Source: an uncultured Pseudomonadota bacterium
GTDB taxonomy: Bacteria > Myxococcota_A > UBA796 > SXON01
DNA: 46,151 bases
Reading direction: 5' to 3'
Assembly: GCA_903921785.1 (NCBI GenBank)
Contig: CAIXRH010000091.1
Location: forward strand, 1-46,151
Both the position numbers and the translations under genes were made by a program. The stretch's first letter is position 1, and every line of letters starts with the position of its first letter. Shown piece by piece: positions 25,544 to 33,837 of the stretch. The notes beneath the pieces are model-generated. The model saw nothing but the letters and a program-made list of their open reading frames with translations, was not told where the DNA came from and made no database searches.

Positions 25544-25577
25544 ACCGCCGCCCGATCCAGGATATCCTCCCCGTCAG

Positions 25578-28327
25578 ATGTGGTTGTTCCTCGCCGGGTG
25601 TACCTTCGTGACCGATGCGGAATGGGCCGCTCGTACGCCTGCGTGCTCCACCGACGGCCTGTTCCTCGACCTCGACGGCGACGGCTACGGCCGGCAGGCT
25701 GCTCGCACCTGTGAGGAAGCGGCCGACGCCATCCCCACCAACGGCGACTGCGACGACGGAAACCCGGCGATCAACCCAGCAGCAGCTGAGGTCTGGTACG
25801 ACGGTATCGACGAAGACTGCGACGACCTCGACGACTACGACGCGGACAAGGACGGCTACACCAGCGCGCTGCACTCCGACGGCCCCGACTGTATGGACCA
25901 GCCGACCGACCCGGTTCCGACGAAGTTGGGCGGCGACTGCGAGGATCCCTCCGGGGCGCCGTCGCCCGAGCAGGTGCACCCCGGCGCTGGGGATGTGGCG
26001 TACGACGGGGTCGACATGGACTGCAGTGGCGGCACCGACTTCGACGGGGACCACGACGGGTACGCCACCTGCGACGGCGACTGCGACGACGCCGTCTCAA
26101 CCGTGAATCCGGGGGTCCCGGAGGTCTGGTACGACGGGATCGACCAGGACTGCGACGGCAACGACGGTGACAAGGACGAGGACGGCTACGTCGCCGAGGG
26201 CTACACCGGCGGCCTCCCCGTCGGGGCCCTCTCCGGCGACTGCGACGATGCGGAGGACACTACGCATCCGGGCGCCACCGACCTCTTCTACGACGGGGTC
26301 GACGCCGACTGCGCCGGCAATGACGACTACGACAAGGACGACGACGGGGAGGAGGATCCGAGAGGCGGCGGCGACGACTGCGACGACGAAGACCCCACGA
26401 TCAGCCCGCTGGAGACCGAAGACTGCGCCACCGCGTGGGACGACGACTGCGACGGTGCCACGGATGCGCTCAACGCGGTGGGTTGCTCCGCCTGGTACCT
26501 TGACGCGGACGGCGACGGCCTTGGCAGCGCCGCCTCGGTCTGCACTTGCGCGTCGAGCGGGGACTACCGCGCCGCGTCCGCGACCGACTGCGACGATGGC
26601 GACGCCGCCGTGACCATCCCGGTCTGGTACCTCGACGCGGACGGTGACGGCGCGGGTGTCCCCGACACCACGGCCGCCGCGTGCGCCGTGCCCGCCGGCT
26701 ACGCCGCGACGGACGACGACTGCGACGACGCCGAGCGCGCGACCTACCCGGGCGCCACCGAAGCCTGCGACACCGTCGACAGCGACTGCGATGGGGAGCT
26801 CAACGACGCCGACGCGCTCACCGGCTGCACCGAGTTCTACGCCGACGACGACGGGGACGCCTACGCGGGCGCCCGGAGCGAGTGCCTCTGCGTGGCAGAG
26901 GGCGACTACCTGTTCGCCGCCGAGGACGACTGCGACGACGCCGACGCGGGCGTCAACCCCGGCGCGGCCGAGGTGTGCAACGACGGCGCCGACGACGACT
27001 GCGACGGCGCACCGGGCGCCTGTTCGTTCGGGGGAGCGGTCACCACGGCCGATGCGTGGGGCGCCTGGTACGGCACCGCCGCCGGGGACGAGGCCGGCGG
27101 CGTGCTCCTCGCGGGGGGGATCTCGATGGCGACGGCCTCGACGAGCTGCTCACCGCGCTGCCCGGCTACGCGGGCGCCTCGGCGGACGGCCTGGTGGCCG
27201 TCATCCGCCCCACCGACGACATGGGGGCGGCCCTCGACGGCGTCACGTTCACGGTCGGCGCGGGCTCCGCGAACCTCGACTTCGGCGCCACGCTTGGCGC
27301 GCCCGGCGACCTCGACGGCGACGGTCACGGCGATGTGCTGCTCGGCTCGCCGTCCCTGGTGGGCGGCAGCTACGGGGAGCTGCGTCGGTTCACGGCGCTC
27401 GGCTCGGGCTACGTCTCGGCCACGTCGGCAGACCTCCTGGTGGAAGGCTCGGATGTTAGTCACGAGGTGCGCACCGCGGGCGGCGGCGCGGATGGCGACG
27501 GCAACGGCGTGGTCGACCTGCTGGTCGGGGACCCGGACAGCGCGGGTGGGTACGTTCGAGGGGTTCCCGCGGACCTCTCGGGTACCTGGGCGCTGAGCTC
27601 GGCCACCGCCTGGACGATCCAGGGCGAAGCCTCGAGCGACGGCTTCGGCGCCTCCATCACCGTGGCCGACGTCGATGGCGACGGCCTCTCCGACGCCGTG
27701 ATCGGCGCCTCCGGGGTGGACGGCGGCTACGGGGACGATGGCGCGGTCTACGTGCTCCTCGCGAGCTCCGCGCGCTGGTCGAGCGCGGCGAGCGACGCCG
27801 ACCTGATGTACACCCTCGCCTGCCCCAGCTGCGCGGCCGGCTCCGTCCCCGCCGTGGTCGCCGACTTCGATGGCGACGGTGCCGCCGAGCTGGCGTTCTC
27901 CTCCTCTCGAGCCAGCTACGGGGGCGTCTGGATCGTCCCCGGTACGCTCTCCGGCACCTGGTACGACGCGAGCAGCCTCGCCGAGGTTCGGATCCCCGAG
28001 CCCGGAGAAGGTCTGGGCACCTCCCTGGCCGCCGGGGACCTCGACGGCGACGGCGCCGTGGAGCTGGTGGTCGGCGCCCCGAAGGCCAACTCCGACGCGG
28101 GCGTCGCCTACGTCTTCGCCGGTCCCCTGGCCAGCGGCACGTACGGCACGTCGGCGGCTTCGGCGACGATCTCCCCGGCGTCGGCGTCGGGCGTCGGCTC
28201 GGCGGTCGCGGTGCTCGGGGACACGGACGGCGACGGCTACGGCGACCTCGCGATCGGCGCGGCTGGCGACGACACGGCGGGGAGCGCCGCGGGGGCGGTG
28301 TGGTTGTTCAGCGGCGGCGGGTACTGA
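25578..28327 (+). CDS. MopE-repeat / FG-GAP-repeat lipoprotein, frame broken at a G7 run
   Basis: ATG at 25578 gives lipobox MWLFLAGC (Cys8). The N-terminal half (to about residue 490) has eight units of the MopE-type metal-binding pattern, DCDD-x-D-x4-PGA-x-E-x-(C/W)-x-DG-x-D-x-DCDG, with WYLDADGDG calcium-loop-like segments. The C-terminal half has about six FG-GAP/integrin-like units (GDLDGDGLDELLTA, APGDLDGDGHGDVLLG, VADVDGDGLSDAVIGA and so on). The halves are in different frames. The first frame reads through the run at 27113-27119 and would stop at 27596; the sensible continuation is the -1 frame to 28327. A single extra G, or a -1 slip on the run, joins them. Probably surface-exposed and Ca-binding. 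Confidence 0.85.
27113..27119 (+). other. G7 run at the frame break (possible slippery site)
   Basis: In the zero frame the run reads gcG GGG GGG atc. A -1 slip on this heptamer makes the next codon GAT, giving LLAGG-DLDGDGLDEL, which exactly rejoins the FG-GAP repeats. Competing explanations are a missing G in the assembly, phase-variable run length, transcriptional slippage, or true gene decay. Confidence 0.7.
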
Positions 28328-28447
28328 GCCCGCTCCGGCGCGCGGCGGCGAGCGGCGGAAGCGGAGCGCGGACGGTCGTTGCGCCTGACGCGGGTGGGGT
28401 CGGCTCCCAGGGTGTATGGCGCCCTGACGAGAACCCCCCGACCCGCG

Positions 28448-28476
28448 TTGTCTGCACGGGAAAAGTCGGGTATCGT
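28448..28476 (+). promoter_or_regulatory. sigma-70-like promoter for the sulfatase-like gene
   Basis: TTGTCT, 17-nt spacer, TATCGT (4/6 and 4/6 to consensus). It is followed by a GAGG ribosome-binding site at 28484-28487 and the GTG start at 28495. The same gap has an 8-bp inverted repeat, ACGCGGGT/ACCCGCGT (28388-28395 and 28441-28448), whose right arm touches the -35 box. Confidence 0.35.
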
Positions 28477-28494
28477 CGGGTCCGAGGTGTCCTG

Positions 28495-29844
28495 GTGTCC
28501 GATCTGCTCGGCTCGCTCTCGGTGTCGAGCCTGCTCCTCCTCGGGGGGTGTGGCGGGGGCCCGACGGGCGATCCGTCCGACCACTCCGGCACGAACTCCG
28601 CGGATTCCGGGGGAACGGGTGATTCCGAGGACACCGCCGACTCCGCGCCGGACACCGGTGACACCGGCACCGCCGTTCGCACCGCCCCGACCGTGGTCGT
28701 GGTCGTGCTTGACACCGCTCGTTACCAGCTTTTTGACGAAGGGACCATGCCGCGGCTGTACGCCCGACGTGGCGACGGGCTCTACGTGGAGGTCGTCGCC
28801 GGCGTGGAGGGCTGGACGCTGCCGACGACCACCGCGCTCATGTCCAGCGTGCGGATGGAGACGCTGGGCGTCAACCCCGACGACCACTCGCTCCCCGACG
28901 GCTCGGTCACCACCGTCGCGCAGGTGTTGGCAGACGAAGGTTGGGCGACCATCCTTGACTCTTCCAACGGTGTCGTCTCGACGAACCTCAAGGCCGGCTA
29001 CGCCGTGGAGGTCCCCCACGACTACTCCTGGGGCCTGGCCGAGGTCGGCGACGAGGTGCTCGGGCTGCTCGACGCCGTTCCCGTTGATCAGCCGCGATTC
29101 GCCTGGATCCAGGTGATGAATCTACACGTTCCCTACGACAAGCTCGACGCGAGCTGCGAGGCCGCGGCCGTGGCGGCGGACGACGCCTGCCCGGTGGACG
29201 TGATCCATCCCCCCAAGGACGATGGGTACGACGGCGGCGCCTTCGACGGGCTCTCCGACGTCGACCACGCGGCGTGTGCGTACGCCGTCGAGACCGCACA
29301 GCGTTGTGCGGCCACTCGCGCCGACGTGGAGCTCGACGAGCTCCTTGATCAGCTCCCTCCCGACGCCTTGGTCGTCGTCACCGCGGACCATGGGGAAGGC
29401 TGGCTCGACCCGAATGTCGAGCACAATTGGGGTGCGTCCGTGAAGCTGACCCGCAACTTCATGTTGCTGCTGCACCCCACCCTCGCGGGGCAGACGGTGC
29501 GGCTCGCTTCGGAGCTCGACCTCACGCCCACGATCCTCGACTTCCTCGGGATCCGTCGGTCGGATCTCCCGTTCGAGGGGGTCGTGCTCGGGCAGCCTCG
29601 GTCCGCGCCGCCTACCACCTGGCATTGCGACGGCCACGGTCACTCCGAGGTCGCCGCCTGGGACGAGTCCTACCAGGTGATCCGTACCTTTCGCGGGGCC
29701 GCGAAGCCGGTCACCTGGCAGGTCTACGAGCTGGCGACGGACGCCGGTGGCGACGTGGACCTCGGAGGAACGGTCGCGCCGCCGCAGCCGTTGATGGATG
29801 CTGCCGAGGCGTGGTACACGCAGAACGCGAGCCTGTGTCCGTAA
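28495..29844 (+). CDS. sulfatase/alkaline-phosphatase-superfamily lipoprotein
   Basis: A 449-aa product. GTG at 28495 has a GAGG ribosome-binding site and opens lipobox LLLLGGC (Cys19). A linker rich in Ser, Asp, Thr and Gly (about 20-60) precedes the hydrolase domain. VVVVVLDTAR supplies the first metal Asp (73). GWTLPTTTALMSS is the nucleophile segment, with Thr111 where sulfatases have Cys/Ser after the Pro. VVTADHGEGW (Asp298, His299) and VEHNWGASVK supply the remaining metal ligands. DLTPTILDFLGI is the usual C-terminal sulfatase helix. With no C-x-P-x-R sequence it is not a formylglycine sulfatase and is more likely a phosphatase or phosphotransferase. The substrate is unknown. Confidence 0.87.
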   Translation: MSDLLGSLSVSSLLLLGGCGGGPTGDPSDHSGTNSADSGGTGDSEDTADSAPDTGDTGTAVRTAPTVVVVVLDTARYQLFDEGTMPRLYARRGDGLYVEVVAGVEGWTLPTTTALMSSVRMETLGVNPDDHSLPDGSVTTVAQVLADEGWATILDSSNGVVSTNLKAGYAVEVPHDYSWGLAEVGDEVLGLLDAVPVDQPRFAWIQVMNLHVPYDKLDASCEAAAVAADDACPVDVIHPPKDDGYDGGAFDGLSDVDHAACAYAVETAQRCAATRADVELDELLDQLPPDALVVVTADHGEGWLDPNVEHNWGASVKLTRNFMLLLHPTLAGQTVRLASELDLTPTILDFLGIRRSDLPFEGVVLGQPRSAPPTTWHCDGHGHSEVAAWDESYQVIRTFRGAAKPVTWQVYELATDAGGDVDLGGTVAPPQPLMDAAEAWYTQNASLCP

Positions 29845-29861
29845 TAGGTATTCGTGCCTAT
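29844..29861. terminator. AT-rich hairpin between convergent genes
   Basis: ATAGGT-ATTCGT-GCCTAT, a 6-bp stem including one T-G pair and a 6-nt loop, starts on the last base of the sulfatase-like stop codon and is followed by CTAAATAATG. It lies in an unusually AT-rich patch (about 29842-29885) of an otherwise very GC-rich sequence. It could act as a terminator for the plus-strand gene; the minus-strand lipoprotein ends at 30000. Confidence 0.45.
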
Positions 29862-29999
29862 CTAAATAATGGAAGTATACCTCGGAACACGTAGGTGTCG
29901 AGGGGCTGGTGGGGCGACGTCGCCCTGCCCGTCGGCGGACGGCGGCGGTCGAGGTGCCGCGGTCGGCGAGCCTGGCGTCGCGGGCGCTCGGCCCGCGGG

Positions 30000-30380
30000 T
30001 CAGCCCCCTGCGGCCTTGGGAATCACCAGCACCGCCCCCGACAGCGGGATGGGCGGAACGTTCGCGTGGAACACGTCTACCCCGGCCACCGTGCCGTCGG
30101 CGTCGGCGTCGCAGCCCCACCGGATGCCAGCCGGCTCCTGGGGAATCGGCCCGATGAGGTAGGCGCCCTCGTGGGTTTCGCCGCGGGCGATGGGATCCCC
30201 GGCGCGCCCGACGAGCTCGATGCGGACAACGCCCGCGCACTCCCCGACGACGCGGCCCCGCGCGAGCGTGGCCCCGCCCGGCTCAGGGAGGCTGCCGCTG
30301 GTGACGATGGGCGCCGCGACCTCGCCGGGGGGAGGCTCGCGCTCCGGCTCGAGGCAGGCGGCGAGCAGGAGCAGGATCAG
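30000..30380 (-). CDS. small lipoprotein with probable CTG start
   Basis: A 126-aa product. The frame has no ATG, GTG or TTG near the N-terminus. A CTG at 30378-30380 overlaps the upstream stop codon as CTGA, has GGAG 5 bases upstream, and starts a perfect minimal lipoprotein signal: (M)ILLLLAAC. This mirrors the ATGA-coupled lipoproteins elsewhere in the window. The mature part (GEVAAPIVTSGSLP, ARGRVVGECAGVVRIELVG, ETHEGAYLIGPIPQEPAG) looks like a small beta-sandwich of carboxypeptidase-regulatory-like or transthyretin-like type, ending VLVIPKAAGG. Function unknown; it is coupled to the Mo oxidoreductase gene. Confidence 0.75.
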   Translation of the reverse strand: MILLLLAACLEPEREPPPGEVAAPIVTSGSLPEPGGATLARGRVVGECAGVVRIELVGRAGDPIARGETHEGAYLIGPIPQEPAGIRWGCDADADGTVAGVDVFHANVPPIPLSGAVLVIPKAAGG

Positions 30381-32410
30381 GCGCGCTCCACCCGGCAGGG
30401 CAGGCCCGCGAGCGGCGGAGTGCCGGTGAACGGATCGTAGCGATCGGTGGGCAACAGCGCCGCGACGTCCGCCGCGTAGCCGATCGGCAGGTCCACCACG
30501 TCGGGGCGAAGGGTCGCGTCGAGGTGGGCGACGGTCTCCACGACGCCGTGGGGCGTGCGGACGCGAATCCGCTCGCCTTCGGCGAAACCTGCGTCGGGGT
30601 GGAGGGTGGCGCCGGGGTCGGCGGCGTCGGGACGGTCGAAGGGACGGAGCGCGGCGTCGCGCGGGGCGGCGGCCTGGAGCCACCGGTCGAAGCCGGCGGG
30701 GGCCTCGGGCGGGGTGAGGCGCGCGAGGGCATCCGCGATCTCGGGCGGGAAAAGCGCGACCTTGCCGTCGGGCTTGGAGACGCGCCAGAGCGCACGGTCG
30801 TTGTCCGCGCCCTGCCAGGTGCCCTTCTCCTTCAGCTCCCCCAGGGTGGTCTTCCCGGAGAACTCGACGGCGCGAGCCTCCCAGGGAGCGAGGTCCGTGC
30901 GGGCGAGCCACGCGCCGAGCGTGCGCAGGTGCGGACCGTGCACGCCGCCGCGGATCGTGGGGCCGACCGCACCGAACAGATCGGCAAGAATCTCGGCCTC
31001 GTCGCGAGCCTCGCCCGGGGGGGCGGAGAGCGCAGGCGTCCACGCGGTTTCCCGGAAGGGGAGCAGGCTGGTGTCGTGGAGGTGGAGGTCCTCGCGTTCC
31101 CACGGGTGCGTGGCCGGGAGCACCCAGTGGGCGAGGGCGGTGGTGTCGTTCTCCGCCACGTCGATCGCCACCAGGAGGTCCAGCGAAGCGAGGGCCTCGC
31201 GGAGCTTCGGCCCGCCGGGGAGCTCGCGAGCCGGGTCGCCGTGGATGCTCACGAGGGCGCGGACCTGCCCGTCGCCGGGGGTGCGCACCTCGTCGGCGAG
31301 CAGCGCGCCGGGGGCCTGGAGCAGCAGGAGCGGCAGATCGCCGACGCGCGTGCGCGGGGCCTTCGCGGTGGGCAGTTGCGAGACGACGCCGTGCACGTCG
31401 AACACGCCCTTGTTGTCGTAGAGCCCGCCAGGGCGGAGCAGGTTGGCGGTGATGCCGTGCAGGGCGATGCACGCCCACGCCGCCAGCGTGCCGTGCTCGC
31501 TGGCGAGCATCTGCGCCGAACGGTGCGCGAGCGCCATCGGGGCGCGCGCGAACTTCAGCGCCACGCCCGCGATCTCCTCGGGGGTGACGCCGCAGATCGG
31601 GCCGACCCGCTCCGGCGACCACGGCTTCACCGCCGCAGCGAGGGCTTCCCAGCCGGTGGTGAAGTCCTGCACGTACTGCTTCTCGTGCCAGCCGTTGCGA
31701 ACGATGGTCTCCAGCAGGCCGAGCAGCAGGAAGACCTCGGTGCCGGGACGGATGCGGAGGTGGAGGTCCGCCCCGGTGCTCAGCGGGGTGCTTCGCGCGT
31801 CGGCGGCGATGACCTTGGTGCCCTTCGTCTTGCGTGAGAAGGTGAGGTCCCCCGCGTGGACCCGCCCCGCTTGGAGCGGCCCCCATCCCTGCGCCGCCTG
31901 GTTGGAACCAAGGAGGAGCACGTAGTGGGCGCGCCCAACGTCCCCTTGCAAGGCGACCGGGTGGCCAAGCATGAGCTCCCCAGCGCGCACCCAGGGGCCG
32001 CCGGTCGTGGAGAGCGGGGTGAAGAGGTTCGGCGAGCCGAGCCCGAGCGTCCACGCCAGGGTGCGGGTGAGCCCGCGGCTGTTGGGGCCGACGGGTGCGC
32101 CCGCATAGGTCGCCAGCGCGCGCGGACCCGACTGCCCGCGGATCTCCTTGAGCTTCGCGCCGATCTCCTTGATGGCCGTGGCCCAGTCGACCTCCTCCCA
32201 GCCGCTCGCGGTGCGCCGGCGGGGCCGCTTGAGCCGCCGCGGGTCGGCGGACGCCCCGACGCTCGCGGTGCAGAGCCCGCACGTGCCGCCGCGGCCGGAG
32301 GGCAGCGCGTCGTTCGCGGTGAGCGAGGTGAGGTGACCACCGGCCACCGTCGCCACCAGGGGCACCATGCACTCACCGTGCCGGCACCACGTCAACCGCG
32401 TCTCGCCCAT
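30377..32410 (-). CDS. molybdopterin-dependent oxidoreductase with atypical N-terminal cysteines
   Basis: A 677-aa product of the DMSO-reductase superfamily (bis-MGD cofactor). The family outline is clear: N-terminal cluster region, TAIKEIGAKLKEIRGQSGPRAL, HYVLLLGSNQAAQGWGP, AWACIALHGITANLLRPGG, the HWVLPATHPWEREDLHLHD segment and the C-terminal MopB-type barrel (ERIRVRTPHGVVETVAHLD). The usual C-x2-C-x3-C-x(about 27)-C ligand set is altered to Cys9-x4-Cys14 and Cys44-x2-Cys47. No Cys or Sec is evident at the usual Mo-ligand position (STTGGPWVR). There is no Tat signal, so it is cytoplasmic. Its substrate is not deducible. Confidence 0.87.
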   Translation of the reverse strand: MGETRLTWCRHGECMVPLVATVAGGHLTSLTANDALPSGRGGTCGLCTASVGASADPRRLKRPRRRTASGWEEVDWATAIKEIGAKLKEIRGQSGPRALATYAGAPVGPNSRGLTRTLAWTLGLGSPNLFTPLSTTGGPWVRAGELMLGHPVALQGDVGRAHYVLLLGSNQAAQGWGPLQAGRVHAGDLTFSRKTKGTKVIAADARSTPLSTGADLHLRIRPGTEVFLLLGLLETIVRNGWHEKQYVQDFTTGWEALAAAVKPWSPERVGPICGVTPEEIAGVALKFARAPMALAHRSAQMLASEHGTLAAWACIALHGITANLLRPGGLYDNKGVFDVHGVVSQLPTAKAPRTRVGDLPLLLLQAPGALLADEVRTPGDGQVRALVSIHGDPARELPGGPKLREALASLDLLVAIDVAENDTTALAHWVLPATHPWEREDLHLHDTSLLPFRETAWTPALSAPPGEARDEAEILADLFGAVGPTIRGGVHGPHLRTLGAWLARTDLAPWEARAVEFSGKTTLGELKEKGTWQGADNDRALWRVSKPDGKVALFPPEIADALARLTPPEAPAGFDRWLQAAAPRDAALRPFDRPDAADPGATLHPDAGFAEGERIRVRTPHGVVETVAHLDATLRPDVVDLPIGYAADVAALLPTDRYDPFTGTPPLAGLPCRVERA

Positions 32411-32428
32411 CTCGCCTCCGGGCCCGGT

Positions 32429-33349
32429 CTATCTCGCCATTCCCGGGATGACGGCGCGCAGCATCCGCAACGTGTGAGGCAGGTGACGCGACCAGGAGAG
32501 CAACGCCTCCGCAGCGGCCCGCGTACGCAGGTGCGGGACCACCCGCGCGACCAGCAGGTCGGGCTCGGGGCCCCACCCGGCCGCGAGCCAGGCGACCACG
32601 TTCGCGTTCGGGTTGGTGTTGAGCACGAGCCCCGCGGCCCGCGCGGCGACCGCGGGATCCACCGCGAGCAGCGCCCCGAGCGGCTCCGGGCGCCCCAAGG
32701 TGGCCGCCGCGGCCACCAGCCCCTCGATGTGCCCCGCCTCCGCGTGCGCGACGCAGGCCTGGGTGAAGGAGGGGTGCCCGGCGGCGGCGACCAGGTGGGT
32801 GACGCCCGCCTGTTGGCCCTCAATCTTCCTGGAGAGCTTGACGATCCACGTCGCCGCTGGGTGCCGACGTGCAGCCACGGCGAGCACCTCGGGTGCAGCT
32901 TCTCCGGCCAGCTCGGCGAGCCGGGGGTAGAAGCCGCGCGCGGTGAGCTGCTTCTCCAGCACCTCGGCGTGCAGCAGCGCGGCGCGCGCGTGGGTGGGAC
33001 CGCCGGGAGCCCGGGCCCCGCACGCCACCTCGGCCAGCGCGATCGGCGCGGTCTTCGCCAACATCGCATAGAGCTCTCGGGGGTCTTCGAGGGCACGGGC
33101 GGAGCGGAGGATGGTGTCGAGCTCATCCCGGGGAGAGCCGGAGCGAGGCGTCGCGGCCCCTGCGGCGGGGGCGGGCTCGGTCGGAGCGGCCGACCCACGC
33201 TCGGGGGCGGCGACGGTCGGCGCCCACGCGACGCCCGGCTCCCCGTGGGCGGGAGGCGCGCTCCGGTCGACCTCACCGAGCTCGGGCGGGACCCCGTCCG
33301 GCTGGGTCGGCTCGTCGTCGAAGGTGCCGGGGGGGAGCGTGGGGTTCAT
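32429..33349 (-). CDS. unknown protein: disordered N-terminus, helical-repeat C-terminus
   Basis: A 306-aa product. ATG at 33347-33349 overlaps the previous stop (ATGA). Residues 1-80 are Pro/Ala/acidic low complexity starting MNPTLPPGTFDDEPTQPD; the isolated DDEPT would suit Ser/Thr-kinase phosphorylation or FHA binding, but that is speculation. Residues about 80-306 look like alpha-helical repeats of HEAT/ankyrin-like character (AKTAPIALAEVACG, AAAGHPSFTQACVAHAEAG, AAGLVLNTNPNANVVAWLAAG, ARVVPHLRTRAAAEALLSW). No catalytic motif. It lies between the PP2C-like hypothetical gene and the Mo oxidoreductase gene, 18 bp from the latter. Confidence 0.75.
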   Translation of the reverse strand: MNPTLPPGTFDDEPTQPDGVPPELGEVDRSAPPAHGEPGVAWAPTVAAPERGSAAPTEPAPAAGAATPRSGSPRDELDTILRSARALEDPRELYAMLAKTAPIALAEVACGARAPGGPTHARAALLHAEVLEKQLTARGFYPRLAELAGEAAPEVLAVAARRHPAATWIVKLSRKIEGQQAGVTHLVAAAGHPSFTQACVAHAEAGHIEGLVAAAATLGRPEPLGALLAVDPAVAARAAGLVLNTNPNANVVAWLAAGWGPEPDLLVARVVPHLRTRAAAEALLSWSRHLPHTLRMLRAVIPGMAR

Positions 33350-33837
33350 GGGGTCCTCACGCCGCACGCGGCGGGCAGGGCGCCCGCGGGCCAGCGGCTG
33401 CCGACGGGGACGCCGACGTAGGCTTCGGCGGGCGACTCCGGATGGAGGTACCCCGGTCGCTCGCGGATTCCCGGCTCGTCGTACAGCGGGTGCCCCGGGG
33501 GCGCGACGGGCTGGCCGTCGGCGCGTACCTCGCAGAGCCCGCTGCCCGCGATCACCGTTCCCTCCCCATCTTTCGCCACGAGCAACACCGTGAGGTCGTC
33601 GTGGGCGACGGCCCGGAGGGCGACCCACGCGGCGTCGATCAGCGCGTAACGGTCGGCGCCGCTGACCTCCGCCAGCGCGTCGCGCATCGACTCCGCCGCT
33701 CCCCAGCCCTCCTCGGGCGTCCCGCCGCCGCGTACCCGCCCCGCCCACCGCAGCTCCGCGCCCTCACGCGCGACGCTCCCGCGAAAGTGCCCGGTGAACG
33801 GGGCGCGCCCCGGGGAGCCGACCAGGAGGACCCGCAT
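33346..33837 (-). CDS. hypothetical protein with PP2C-like trace
   Basis: A 163-aa product. ATG at 33835-33837 shares one base with the thiolase stop (TGATG). No signal or TM. The central part, AVAHDDLTVLLVAKDGEGTV followed by IAGSGLCEVRADG, recalls the core strand-GDS-strand of PP2C phosphatases, with GSG in place of GDS and the metal-binding Asp residues mostly missing. If related, it is a truncated, probably inactive remnant. That relation is an inference of low certainty. It overlaps the next gene by 4 bp. Confidence 0.7.
   Translation of the reverse strand: MRVLLVGSPGRAPFTGHFRGSVAREGAELRWAGRVRGGGTPEEGWGAAESMRDALAEVSGADRYALIDAAWVALRAVAHDDLTVLLVAKDGEGTVIAGSGLCEVRADGQPVAPPGHPLYDEPGIRERPGYLHPESPAEAYVGVPVGSRWPAGALPAACGVRTP

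Larger units (their letters stand above)
25161..25577. other. 417-bp repeat-bearing intergenic region
   Basis: No supported gene. It holds two direct copies of a 72-bp element, a terminator-like hairpin between them (25307-25322), and a second hairpin, ACCGCC/GGCGGT with loop TGTG, at 25417-25432. The promoter of the MopE-like gene should lie here but no clear -35/-10 pair was found. Confidence 0.6.

Noticed and set aside
24813-26054. 413-codon minus-strand frame containing a duplicated peptide
   Set aside because: The duplication only reflects the 72-bp DNA repeats; the rest is antisense to the TPR and MopE-like genes and resembles nothing.
25578-28327. Calling the MopE-like gene a plain pseudogene
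   Set aside because: Both halves keep intact repeats, and a single-base event at one G7 run explains the break, so recoding, phase variation or assembly error are at least as likely.
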